Shown piece after piece: positions 39,333-47,061 of a stretch of DNA of 64,000 nt. Every line of letters begins with the position of its first letter. Positions within the stretch are counted from its first letter, which is position 1. The translations under genes were made by a program, and so were the position numbers. Source of the stretch: Sorangium cellulosum. GTDB lineage: Bacteria > Myxococcota_A > Polyangia > Polyangiales > Polyangiaceae. Below the pieces are notes generated by a model that saw only the letters and a list, made by a program, of their open reading frames with translations, did no database searches and was not told where the DNA came from. The stretch lies in contig NZ_CP012673.1 of NCBI RefSeq assembly GCF_002950945.1, positions 2,852,001 through 2,916,000 on the forward strand, given 5' to 3'.

Positions 39333-40511
39333 CTACGCCGCGGCGTTCGCTGTCCAGAAGCGGCTGACCGCGCGCGGCGCCTCCGGGGGCCCTTCGATCT
39401 CCACGTAAGGACGGCCGGGCGCGGCGCGCGGGAACGAGAAGCTGCCCGTGTTCGCGTACCCGTCGCCGAGCGCCTCCTTGTGCGTGTGGCCGAACACGAC
39501 GAGCTTCGCGCCCGTCGTCCTCGCCACGCGGCCGGCGCTCTCGGCCAGCCGCTCGGCGACCGTGCCGGCGTACCGGTTGTGGCCGTTCGCCCAGCTCCCG
39601 CCCATCAGCAGCGCGCCGAGCCCGAGCGCCGCGGCGCCGGTCTCTCGCGCGCCGAGCCCGAGCGCCGCGATCCCTGCGCCCATCGACAGGGTCGCGATCA
39701 CGCGGTCGAAGTAGAGGCGCGTGAACGTGCTCGCCGCGCTCTCGAGCGTCGGCGTGGCCGCGAGCCCGAGCAGCTCGTCCGCCATCGCGCGGGGCACGCC
39801 GAGCTCGTGCGCGAAGCGCTCGACCACCGCGGCGCCCACGGTCGCCTCGCCGCGCGCGCGGTAGAGCGGCCCGCTCTTCAGCATCGCGCCGATCGCCGCG
39901 TGGAAGTAGCGGTAGATGACGTAGGGCGCGCGGGGGCCGTACCAGGTGAACGCCGAGAGGAACAAGCTGAGCGGCGTCTGGTCGTTCGCCTGCAGGTAGC
40001 GGTGCGCGCCGGTCGGCGCGATGAACTCCTCGACGAAGTGCACGCCGAGGCTGCGCTCGCCGACCACGAGGGGATGCGCCGGCGCGTTGTCGGGATCGTA
40101 CAGGTGACCATGCTCGATGTGGATCGCCCCCTCGCGGAAGAACCACGGCGTGGTCCGGATCCGCGCCCGCGCCTCGCCGGACACCCCGAGCGCCTCCACC
40201 AGCGCCGCGGGGAAATCGGGCGCGCCCACCTCGGCGTCATGGTTGCCGCCGGACAGCCAGAGCTCGCCGCCCCGCTCGAGGTGCTCGGCGAACGCCGCCC
40301 GCGCCGCCGGGTGAGCGAACAGCGCCTCGCGCAGCGCGCGCGGACGGGGCATCGAGGGCGACTCGGACGAGAGATCGAACAGGTCACCCGCCACCACGAT
40401 CCGGGCTCCCGCGTGGGCGTCCACGAACCTGGCCAGGTCGGCGGTCACGTCGCGCGGCGTCTGGCGCACGAGGTGGAGATCGGCGAGAACGACCGTGCGG
40501 CGCTGCGTCAT
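39333..40511 (-). CDS. Calcineurin-like metallophosphoesterase
   Basis: A 392-aa protein with the full metallophosphoesterase motif set: D-L-H near the N-terminus (ADLHL), GDLFD, GNHD, IEHGH and GHTH near the C-terminus, so a dinuclear metal site is expected. A Gly/Ala-rich hydrophobic stretch (about 265-300, IATLSMGAGIAALGLGARETGAAALGLG) interrupts the domain and could be a membrane hairpin. The substrate is unknown; LpxH-like and diadenosine-type enzymes share these motifs. It is convergent with recO. Confidence 0.85.
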   Translation of the reverse strand: MTQRRTVVLADLHLVRQTPRDVTADLARFVDAHAGARIVVAGDLFDLSSESPSMPRPRALREALFAHPAARAAFAEHLERGGELWLSGGNHDAEVGAPDFPAALVEALGVSGEARARIRTTPWFFREGAIHIEHGHLYDPDNAPAHPLVVGERSLGVHFVEEFIAPTGAHRYLQANDQTPLSLFLSAFTWYGPRAPYVIYRYFHAAIGAMLKSGPLYRARGEATVGAAVVERFAHELGVPRAMADELLGLAATPTLESAASTFTRLYFDRVIATLSMGAGIAALGLGARETGAAALGLGALLMGGSWANGHNRYAGTVAERLAESAGRVARTTGAKLVVFGHTHKEALGDGYANTGSFSFPRAAPGRPYVEIEGPPEAPRAVSRFWTANAAA

Positions 40512-40721
40512 AACCTATTCTATTCAACACGTCCGTCCGGGCAGCGCAACTCGCCGCCCGCCGCACGAACGCCACGTCTCACCGGTTCCTTCTCGCCGGT
40601 GCGCGCGTCGGCCCGGCGAGCCCATCCTTGGCGTCTGCACCACCTCGGGCGCGGTCACGGCGTGGGCTCGACGCCCGCGCCGCCGTGTCCCATGCATGCC
40701 TGTATGGAAGGCTCGGCGCGG

Positions 40722-41123
40722 ATGCGACATTCGTCCCAGAAGGTGAGCGAGGGGCTGCTCGAGGAGATCGCGCGCGCCCTGCGGAGCAGCGACATCGAGG
40801 CGCTTTCCCGGATCTACGCCGAGGATGCCGTGATCGAGGAGGTGAGCAGCCGCCACCCTCCTGCTCACCCCAACGTCACCAGGGGACGGCTTGCGATCCT
40901 GGAACGCCTGAAGAACGAGATCTTCCGCGATCCGCTCTCGGGATGGTCGCGCCAGCTGGACGCGACGGAGATCCTCGACGGCATCGAGACCGACGACGGT
41001 CTCGCGTTCACGGAGGTGCGGATCTACGCCGCGGGCGATCGGGTCATCGCGCAGCACCTGGCCCGCAAGGAAAATGGCCTCATCGGCCATGAGCGGGTCG
41101 TGGTCGTCTGGGACGCGGAGTGA
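40722..41123 (+). CDS. NTF2/SnoaL-like small protein
   Basis: A 133-aa protein with the cone-shaped NTF2-like pattern: an N-terminal helix pair (GLLEEIARALRSSDIEALSRIYAEDAVIEE), then alternating beta strands to IGHERVVVVWDAE. ATG 40722 is preferred because GGAAGG lies 10 bp upstream; in-frame ATGs also occur at 40692 and 40704. Proteins of this fold can be enzymes (ketosteroid isomerase-like) or ligand binders; no active site is recognisable. Confidence 0.65.
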   Translation: MRHSSQKVSEGLLEEIARALRSSDIEALSRIYAEDAVIEEVSSRHPPAHPNVTRGRLAILERLKNEIFRDPLSGWSRQLDATEILDGIETDDGLAFTEVRIYAAGDRVIAQHLARKENGLIGHERVVVVWDAE

Positions 41124-41195
41124 GCTTCCGACGGGCCGCGGCGGATCCGGCTGCCCCGCGCCGCCGCTCGCGCCAAGGCGAGGTAGAGTGGCGCC

Positions 41196-42098
41196 GTGAC
41201 CACCGCCGTCCTTCTCAGCTGCCACGGAACCGTGGATCGTCTCGATGACCTGCCCGCCTTCATCTCGAACATCCGCCGCGGCCGGCCGGCCTCGCCGGAG
41301 CTGCTCGAGGAGGTGCGGCGCCGCTTCGAGGCGATCGGCGGCTCGCCGCTCATGCGGATCACGCAGGCCCAGGCGGACGCGCTCGCCGCGCGGCTCGGGC
41401 TCCCGGTGGCGATCGCGGGGCGGCTCTGGCGCCCGTATCCGGCGGAGGTGCTCGCGTCGCTCCACGCGCGCGGCGCGCGGCGCGTCGTCTCCCTGCCGCT
41501 CGCGCCGCAGTCCGTCGACATCTACAACGCCGTCGTGCGCGACGCGGCCGCGAAGCTCGGCGACCTGGAGCTCCGGTGCGTGCCCGCGTGGGGGCTCGAG
41601 CCGGCCCTGATCGACGCCTTCGTCGAGGTGATCGACGAGACGCTCGCGCGCTTCCCCGAGGAGGGCCGGGCGAAGGTGGCGGTGATCCTCTCGGCCCACA
41701 GCCTCCCGCAGCGGATCATCGACGCGGGCGACCAGTACGAGGTCCAGTTCCGCGGGATGGCCGCCGAGGTGGAGCGCCGCATCGCGCCTCGCGGCAACCC
41801 CGTGTTCGTCGCCTTCCAGAGCCAGGGCATGACGGGCGACGCCTGGATCGGCCCGGACCTCCGGTCGACGTTCGACACGCTGGCCGAGCGCGGCCTGCGC
41901 GACGTGATGATCGCGCCGATCGGCTTCGTCGCGGATCACGTCGAGACCCTCTACGACCTCGACGTCGAGGCGATCGTGCTGGCGCGGGAGGCGGGCCTCG
42001 CCCGGATGGAGAGGGCGCCGGCCGTCAACACGCGGCCGCGCTTCATCGACGCCCTGGAAGCGCTCGTCCGGCGCGAGCTCGACGTGGTCGCGCCGTAG
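41196..42098 (+). CDS. hemH: Ferrochelatase family protein
   Basis: A 300-aa protein. SAHSLPQRI holds the catalytic His, and FQSQGMTGDAWIGPDL with IGFVADHVETLYDLD holds the conserved Glu of ferrochelatases. It is shorter than mitochondrial-type enzymes and has neither an iron-sulfur cluster nor a C-terminal membrane tail, so it is a soluble form. It inserts Fe(II) into protoporphyrin or coproporphyrin; the substrate cannot be decided from sequence. The N-terminal LLSCHGTVDRLDDLPAF is typical. Confidence 0.85.
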   Translation: MTTAVLLSCHGTVDRLDDLPAFISNIRRGRPASPELLEEVRRRFEAIGGSPLMRITQAQADALAARLGLPVAIAGRLWRPYPAEVLASLHARGARRVVSLPLAPQSVDIYNAVVRDAAAKLGDLELRCVPAWGLEPALIDAFVEVIDETLARFPEEGRAKVAVILSAHSLPQRIIDAGDQYEVQFRGMAAEVERRIAPRGNPVFVAFQSQGMTGDAWIGPDLRSTFDTLAERGLRDVMIAPIGFVADHVETLYDLDVEAIVLAREAGLARMERAPAVNTRPRFIDALEALVRRELDVVAP

Positions 42099-42114
42099 GC
42101 CGCCCTCGCGCGGG

Positions 42115-42930
42115 TCAGCCGTCCCGGCGCTTGACCTTGCGCGAGAGCCTCGGGGCGGCCGCGCTGACGAGCCCGGGCGCGAGCCTCGTGAGCGACACCA
42201 GGAGCTTCGCGTGGCCGGTGATGATCGCCTCGGCGCGGCGCGCGACGATGGCGTCCATGATCTGCCGCGCCGCCTTCGGCGTCGGCATGACGAGCCAGCT
42301 CGGCACCGGATCCACGGCGCCTTCGCGCAGCGCGCCTGCGTTGTCGAGCTGGCGGATCTCGCTCGTCACGAACCCGGGGGCGATGTGCGTGACCGCGACG
42401 CCCTCGGCGTGGAGCTCGGCGCGCAGCGTCTCGGCCAGCGCGCGCACCGCGAACTTGCTCATGGAGTAGGCGCCCATCGCCGGGGCCGCGAGGTAGCCGC
42501 TCGCGCTGCCGATGAGCGCGAGGCCGCCGCGCGCGCGCTTGATCTCCGGCAGCGCCGCCTGGACGGTGCGCAGCGCGCCGAAGACGTTGGTCTCGAACTG
42601 CCGGCGGATGTCGTCGAGCGAGAGGTCCTCGATGCGCCCCGCCACGCCGAACCCCGCGTTCGCGATGGCGATGTCGAGGCGCCCGAACGCCCCGCGCGCC
42701 TCCTCGACGGCGCGCTCCACGTCGCCGTCGCGCGTGACGTCGCACCGGGCCGTGAGCGCCTCGCCGCCGGCCTCGCGGATCTCCCGCGCGAGCGTCTCCA
42801 GCCGCTCGGTCCGCCGCGCCGCGAGCACGGGCCGGCCGCCGCGCCGGGCGACCTCCCGGGCGAGCGCCTCGCCGATGCCCGACGACGCGCCGGTGATGAG
42901 GACGACCTGCCCTGCGAGCCTGCTTGCCAT
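42115..42930 (-). CDS. SDR-family oxidoreductase
   Basis: A 271-aa classical short-chain dehydrogenase: TGASSGIGEALA, NAGFG, a catalytic Ser in LIGSASGYLAAP and YSMSK. The start is placed at the Met opening MASRLAGQVVLITG; Mets at 42942 and 42993 are in frame but add only a charged leader. The C-terminal extension (LLVSLTRLAPGLVSAAAPRL) suggests membrane association, as in DltE/YqjQ-type SDRs. It ends 16 bp from the convergent hemH. The substrate is unknown. Confidence 0.82.
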   Translation of the reverse strand: MASRLAGQVVLITGASSGIGEALAREVARRGGRPVLAARRTERLETLAREIREAGGEALTARCDVTRDGDVERAVEEARGAFGRLDIAIANAGFGVAGRIEDLSLDDIRRQFETNVFGALRTVQAALPEIKRARGGLALIGSASGYLAAPAMGAYSMSKFAVRALAETLRAELHAEGVAVTHIAPGFVTSEIRQLDNAGALREGAVDPVPSWLVMPTPKAARQIMDAIVARRAEAIITGHAKLLVSLTRLAPGLVSAAAPRLSRKVKRRDG

Positions 42931-43095
42931 GACCCCCCGCATACCACGATCGCGCGGGGACGGGCCCTGGCGCGCCCTCGGGCGCTCGCTCATGCTCGGT
43001 CCTTCACCTCTCGGCTAGGATGGTTGCGCCCGGGTAGACCGGGCGCCGGTCGTTCTTGCGCTCGTTCTTGCGCACGTCATTGCGCACAGGGTGTC

Positions 43096-45909
43096 ATGCG
43101 AAGCCACTCGATCCGCCGCTCGCTCTCCGCTCTCCTCGTGGCCGCCGCGTGTGCGGCTCAGGCTCCTGCCTCAGCCGAGCCGCCCTCGTCGCTCGCGCGC
43201 GCGGAGGCGCTCCTCGCGCAGGGCGACTACGCGGGCGCCGAGAAGGCGCTCGCCGCGATCCAGGGCGGGACGGAGCGCGCCGCGGCGCTGCTCGCGAAGG
43301 CCCGGATCGAGCTGCTCACGGGCCGCTACGACGACGCCGCGAAGACCGCGAAGGCGGCGGCGGCGCTCGGCAAGGAGGCGCGGATCGCCGCCGCGCCGCT
43401 CCGGGCCGAGGCGCTCGCGCGCCGCGGGAAGATGACCGAGGCGATCGCGGCGGCGCGCGAGGTCGAGCGGGAGGACGAGGCCCGGCGCGCGCGGCTGCTC
43501 CTGGGCGAGCTGCTGATCCAGTCGGGCAAGCGGGGCGAGGCGCGCGCGCCGCTGATGACGATCATCGACGACTACAACGACGACAAGATCACGGCGAGCG
43601 ACGCGGAGGGGCTGTCCCTGGTCGGGCGGGCGGCCCACCTGCTCCGGAGCGCGCGCGACGCGAACGACGCGTTCAACGCGGCCGAGAAGGTGGGCGGCAA
43701 GCAGCGGGTGGAGACGCTGCTCTGGCGGGCCGAGCTGTTCCTCGACAAGTACGACCCCGGCCACGCGGGGCAGGTGGTGAGCGAGGCGCTGAAGCTCGCC
43801 CCGAAGGATCCGCGCGTCCGCGTCGCGATGGCGCGCGTCAAGCTCGACAGCACGATGGACTTCGGCGCCGCCGACAGCGAGGTCGAGCAGGCGCTCACCG
43901 TGAACCCGAACCTCGCCGAGGCGTTCTTCGTGCGCGCCGGGCTCGCCCTTCGCGACATGGACATCGACGCCGCGGACGCCGCGGCCGACCGCGGGCTCAA
44001 GGTCAACCCGATCGATCTGGAGCTGCTCTCGATCAAGGCGGCGGCCCGCTTCCTCGCGGACGACGCGGCCGGCTTCGAGGCCCTCAAGGCGAAGGTGCTC
44101 GGCCTGAACCCGGAGTACTCGCGCTTCTTCCAGATCGTCGGCGAGTTCGCGGAGTGGGAGCATCGCTACGACGACATCGTGAAGATGATGGGGGAGGCGA
44201 CGCAGGTCGATCCCCATGACGCGAAGGCGCACGCCACGCTCGGGCTCAACCTCATCCGCGGCGGCGACGAGAAGAGCGGCCTCGCCTCGCTGCAGAAGGC
44301 GTGGGACAAGGACCGCTTCAACGTCCGGGTCTTCAACACGCTGAACCTCTACGAGAAGGACATCGCCAGCCAGTACGTGACCGTCGAGGGGCAGACGTTC
44401 CGCGTCCGTTACCACAAGCAGGAGCGTCCGATCCTCGAGCGGTACGTGCCGCGCATGCTCGAGGAGGCGTGGGGCTCGATGGTGAAGCGCTACGGCTTCA
44501 CGCCGAAGATGCCGGTCTCGATCGAGCTGTACGCCTCGACGGAGAACTTCAGCGTCCGGACGAGCGGCCTGCCCAACGTCGGCATCCAGGGCGTCTGCTT
44601 CGGCCAGACGCTCGCGGCGCTCAGCCCGGCGGCGGCGGAGTTCAACTGGGGCAACGTGCTGTGGCACGAGCTCGGGCATGTGTTCGCGATCCAGCTCTCG
44701 AAGAACCACGTCCCGCGCTGGTTCACCGAGGGGCTCAGCGAGTACGAGACGATCATCCGGCGGCCCGAGTGGCACCGCGAGGAGGATCCGGCGCTGTTCG
44801 CGGCGCTGAAGGGCGGGAGGATCCCGGCCGTCGACGGGTTCAACCGGGCCTTCACGCACGTCGACGACATCCAGGACGTGACGATGGCCTACTTCGCGGC
44901 GAGCCAGATCGTCGTGTTCATGGTCGAGGAGTTCGGCTTCCCGAAGGTGGTCTCGATGCTGCCGCGGTGGGCCGCTGGCAAGCGGACGCCGGAGGTCGTG
45001 AGGGGGTCGCTCGGCATCGGCACCGAGGAGCTGGATCGTCGCTTCCGCGCGTGGTTGAAGCCGCGGCTCGACCGTTACGAGAAGCAGTACGTCCCCGACC
45101 TGCACGCGCCGCCGCTCGACGAGGCGCGCAAGGCGGCGGCGCGCGCTCCGAAGGACGCGAAGCGGCTCGTCGAGCTCGCGCTGGCGCTGTTCGAGGACGG
45201 TCAACGGCAGGAGGGCGAGGCGGTGCTGGCCGAGGCGCTCCGCGTGGATCCGAAGCAGCCCGACGCGGCTTACCTGAAGGTGCGGGCGGCGTTCGCCGAG
45301 AAGAAGCCTGACGAGGCGGCGAGGCTGCTGACCAAGATGATCGCCGACGGCCACGACGGGTACGTCGTGCGGATGAAGCTGGCCGATCTGGCCGAGATGA
45401 AGAAGGACGCGGCGCGGATGAAGGCGAGCCTCGAGGCGGCGTCGCGCCTGGATCCCACGCAGGCCGAGCCGCTCCAGGGGCTGTACGACCTCGCGCACCG
45501 GCAGAAGGACGCGGCGGGCGAGCTCTCGGCGCTGCGCCGGCTGGCGCAGCTCGACCAGCACGATCGCCGGGTATGGCGGCGTCTGCTGCGGCTGCTCGTG
45601 GAGCGCGGCGCGTGGGAGGAGGCGCGCAAGGTCGGCGAGAGCGCGATCTACGTGGACGTGGCGAACCCGGAGATCCACCGGCTGTACGCGCGCGCGCTGG
45701 CGCGGACGGGGCGGCACGTGTCGGCGATCTACGAGCTGAACAGCGCGCTCCTGAGCGGGCCGAAGGCTGGGGACGCGGCGGAGATCTACGGGGAGCTCGC
45801 GAAGGCGTACGCGAAGATGAAGCGGGACGATTACGCGAAGCAGGCGTTGGAGTACCAGAAGGCGATGCGGGGGGCGTCGCCGCCTGCGCCGCGGGCGATG
45901 CCGGACTGA
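43096..45909 (+). CDS. Exported TPR-rich zinc metallopeptidase (peptidase MA-like)
   Basis: A 937-aa exported protein. The signal peptide ends near APASA-EPP. Residues about 30-400 are TPR units. A gluzincin-type peptidase domain follows with HELGH at about 523-527 and FTEGLSEYE about 15 residues later supplying the third zinc ligand, the peptidase MA pattern. TPR units return from about 680 to the end (EEARKVGESAIYVDVANPEIHRLYARAL). The substrate is unknown. Element A begins 23 bp after its stop. Confidence 0.82.
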   Translation: MRSHSIRRSLSALLVAAACAAQAPASAEPPSSLARAEALLAQGDYAGAEKALAAIQGGTERAAALLAKARIELLTGRYDDAAKTAKAAAALGKEARIAAAPLRAEALARRGKMTEAIAAAREVEREDEARRARLLLGELLIQSGKRGEARAPLMTIIDDYNDDKITASDAEGLSLVGRAAHLLRSARDANDAFNAAEKVGGKQRVETLLWRAELFLDKYDPGHAGQVVSEALKLAPKDPRVRVAMARVKLDSTMDFGAADSEVEQALTVNPNLAEAFFVRAGLALRDMDIDAADAAADRGLKVNPIDLELLSIKAAARFLADDAAGFEALKAKVLGLNPEYSRFFQIVGEFAEWEHRYDDIVKMMGEATQVDPHDAKAHATLGLNLIRGGDEKSGLASLQKAWDKDRFNVRVFNTLNLYEKDIASQYVTVEGQTFRVRYHKQERPILERYVPRMLEEAWGSMVKRYGFTPKMPVSIELYASTENFSVRTSGLPNVGIQGVCFGQTLAALSPAAAEFNWGNVLWHELGHVFAIQLSKNHVPRWFTEGLSEYETIIRRPEWHREEDPALFAALKGGRIPAVDGFNRAFTHVDDIQDVTMAYFAASQIVVFMVEEFGFPKVVSMLPRWAAGKRTPEVVRGSLGIGTEELDRRFRAWLKPRLDRYEKQYVPDLHAPPLDEARKAAARAPKDAKRLVELALALFEDGQRQEGEAVLAEALRVDPKQPDAAYLKVRAAFAEKKPDEAARLLTKMIADGHDGYVVRMKLADLAEMKKDAARMKASLEAASRLDPTQAEPLQGLYDLAHRQKDAAGELSALRRLAQLDQHDRRVWRRLLRLLVERGAWEEARKVGESAIYVDVANPEIHRLYARALARTGRHVSAIYELNSALLSGPKAGDAAEIYGELAKAYAKMKRDDYAKQALEYQKAMRGASPPAPRAMPD

Positions 45910-45932
45910 GGCGAGGGCATGCCGGGCTGCAC

Positions 45933-46181
45933 GCGCCGGAGGGGGTCTGCGCGCGGCAGGGTGCGGGTGGGCGCTTGCCATCCGCCGAGGCGGGGACCGG
46001 GGAGCTTGCGCATGGACCACCGCCCGGCATGTCTCCCTTCGGGCCATGCCACCTGGGAGGTTTCGTCGCGCGCCACACAAGGCGCGCCTGGGACGTGGAG
46101 CCAGCTGGGAGCTTATGGCACCTCGGTCGGTGCTCGATCGCGCCCACCCGCACCCTGCCGCGCGCAGACCCCCTCCGGCGC
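45933..46181 (+). mobile_element. Element A: repeated 249-bp element with 42-bp perfect inverted ends
   Basis: Arms 45933-45974 and 46140-46181 are perfect reverse complements of 42 nt. The 165-bp core matches the core of element B in reverse complement; 46017-46102 shows a single mismatch. The core itself contains GGCATG/CATGCC closing a CCC-TTCG-GGG-type hairpin (46026-46050) and GCGCGCC-ACACAA-GGCGCGC (46068-46087). It could be a MITE-like mobile repeat or a 3'-UTR structured RNA. No transposase and no target-site duplication are visible. Confidence 0.8.
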
Positions 46182-46227
46182 TCACGTAGACGAGGCTGAC
46201 TCAGGCGGCACTCGCCGGACAGCCGGA

Positions 46228-46468
46228 GCTCACCGGCCGCTCGCCGGGGCATCCGCGGATGCTGACCTGGTCCACCGGCCGCCCGTCGGGACATCTGCAT
46301 GATGCTGATCTGGTCCACCGGCCGCCCGTCGGGGCATCGGCAGATGTTGATCTGGTCCACCGGCCGCCCGTCGGGGCATCGGCAGATGTTGATCTGGTCC
46401 ACCGGCCGCCCGTCAGAGCAACCGCAGATGCTGATCTGGTCTACCGGCCGCCCGTCAGAGCATCCTCG
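46228..46468. repeat. 42-bp tandem repeat array
   Basis: Units start at 46261 (43 nt), 46304, 46346, 46388 and 46430, each containing TGATCTGGTCCACCGGCCGC followed by CCGTC(G/A)G(G/A)GCA. A degenerate partial copy precedes them (46228-46260). The two middle units are nearly identical. Because 42 is a multiple of three, an open frame runs through on both strands, but neither encodes a recognisable protein. The array fills most of the 675-bp gene-free stretch 45910-46584 together with element A. Confidence 0.9.
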
Positions 46469-46584
46469 TTTGCCATCGGCTCGGCAGCTGCTTGCTCCCG
46501 CTGCTTCCGCACCGCGCGCGCGATGAGGGGCGCTTTGCGGGCGAGGATCTCCAAGGGGAGCCCTTCCTCGCAGTACATCCGGTA

Positions 46585-47061
46585 TCACTCCCGTCGGTAA
46601 GAAACGACGCTCTCGCCGTCGCCGAGCTTGAGCCGCTTCAGCATCGTCTGCGCGCGATCGCGGACCTCCGGCGGGCAGCGGTCGGTCAGCACCATCTGGC
46701 AGGACGGCAGGATGATCTCGAACCAGCCGTCGCCGACCTCGAACGGATCCAGGACCTGGTCGGAGCGGAGCGCGCTCTTGCTGCTGTTGATCCACGCCGC
46801 GGCGTACCGAAAGTTGGTCCACTCGTAGGCGAGGCTGGGATCTTCATCTCGCGACACGAAGTGGTCGACCGTCCCTGGCGCCGAGAGCCACATCGCGGTG
46901 TAGCCGCACAGATCCTTGAAGGCGGCCCGGAGGTCGCGCGCAGCGCGGCGCCAGTACCCCGGCGTGCTCCTGGCGTCGCCCCTGGCGAGCCAACGGTGGC
47001 CGGGCTGTCGGACGTTGGCGTCGAAGCCCGCGGGCTCAGGCGCGCGCTCGAACGGGATCAT
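46585..47061 (-). CDS. HNH-like nuclease, PtuB-like (Septu-type partner)
   Basis: A 158-aa protein whose ATG overlaps the ATPase stop (ATGA). Residues 52-108 align by eye with PtuB-type HNH nucleases: LCGYTAMWLSAPGTVDHFVS, AYEWTNF, WINSSK and LDPF. The candidate catalytic residues D66-H67, N83 and N92 are present, but the family's zinc-binding CxxC pairs are replaced (C52-x-x-T and I-N instead of C-N). PtuB acts with the PtuA ATPase in Septu anti-phage defence. The function is inferred from partner and motif and is not certain. Confidence 0.6.
   Translation of the reverse strand: MIPFERAPEPAGFDANVRQPGHRWLARGDARSTPGYWRRAARDLRAAFKDLCGYTAMWLSAPGTVDHFVSRDEDPSLAYEWTNFRYAAAWINSSKSALRSDQVLDPFEVGDGWFEIILPSCQMVLTDRCPPEVRDRAQTMLKRLKLGDGESVVSYRRE

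Noticed and set aside
42211..45909. A 1232-aa version of the TPR metallopeptidase
   Set aside because: The extra N-terminal part is antisense to an SDR gene with full motifs; a signal peptide begins at 43096.
46261..46468. 42-bp repeats as a CRISPR array
   Set aside because: Units are contiguous without unique spacers and no cas genes are in the window.
44918..46822. Minus-strand 634-aa reading frame through element A and the 42-bp repeats
   Set aside because: Composition is low-complexity Pro/Arg/Ser and it is antisense to the metallopeptidase gene.
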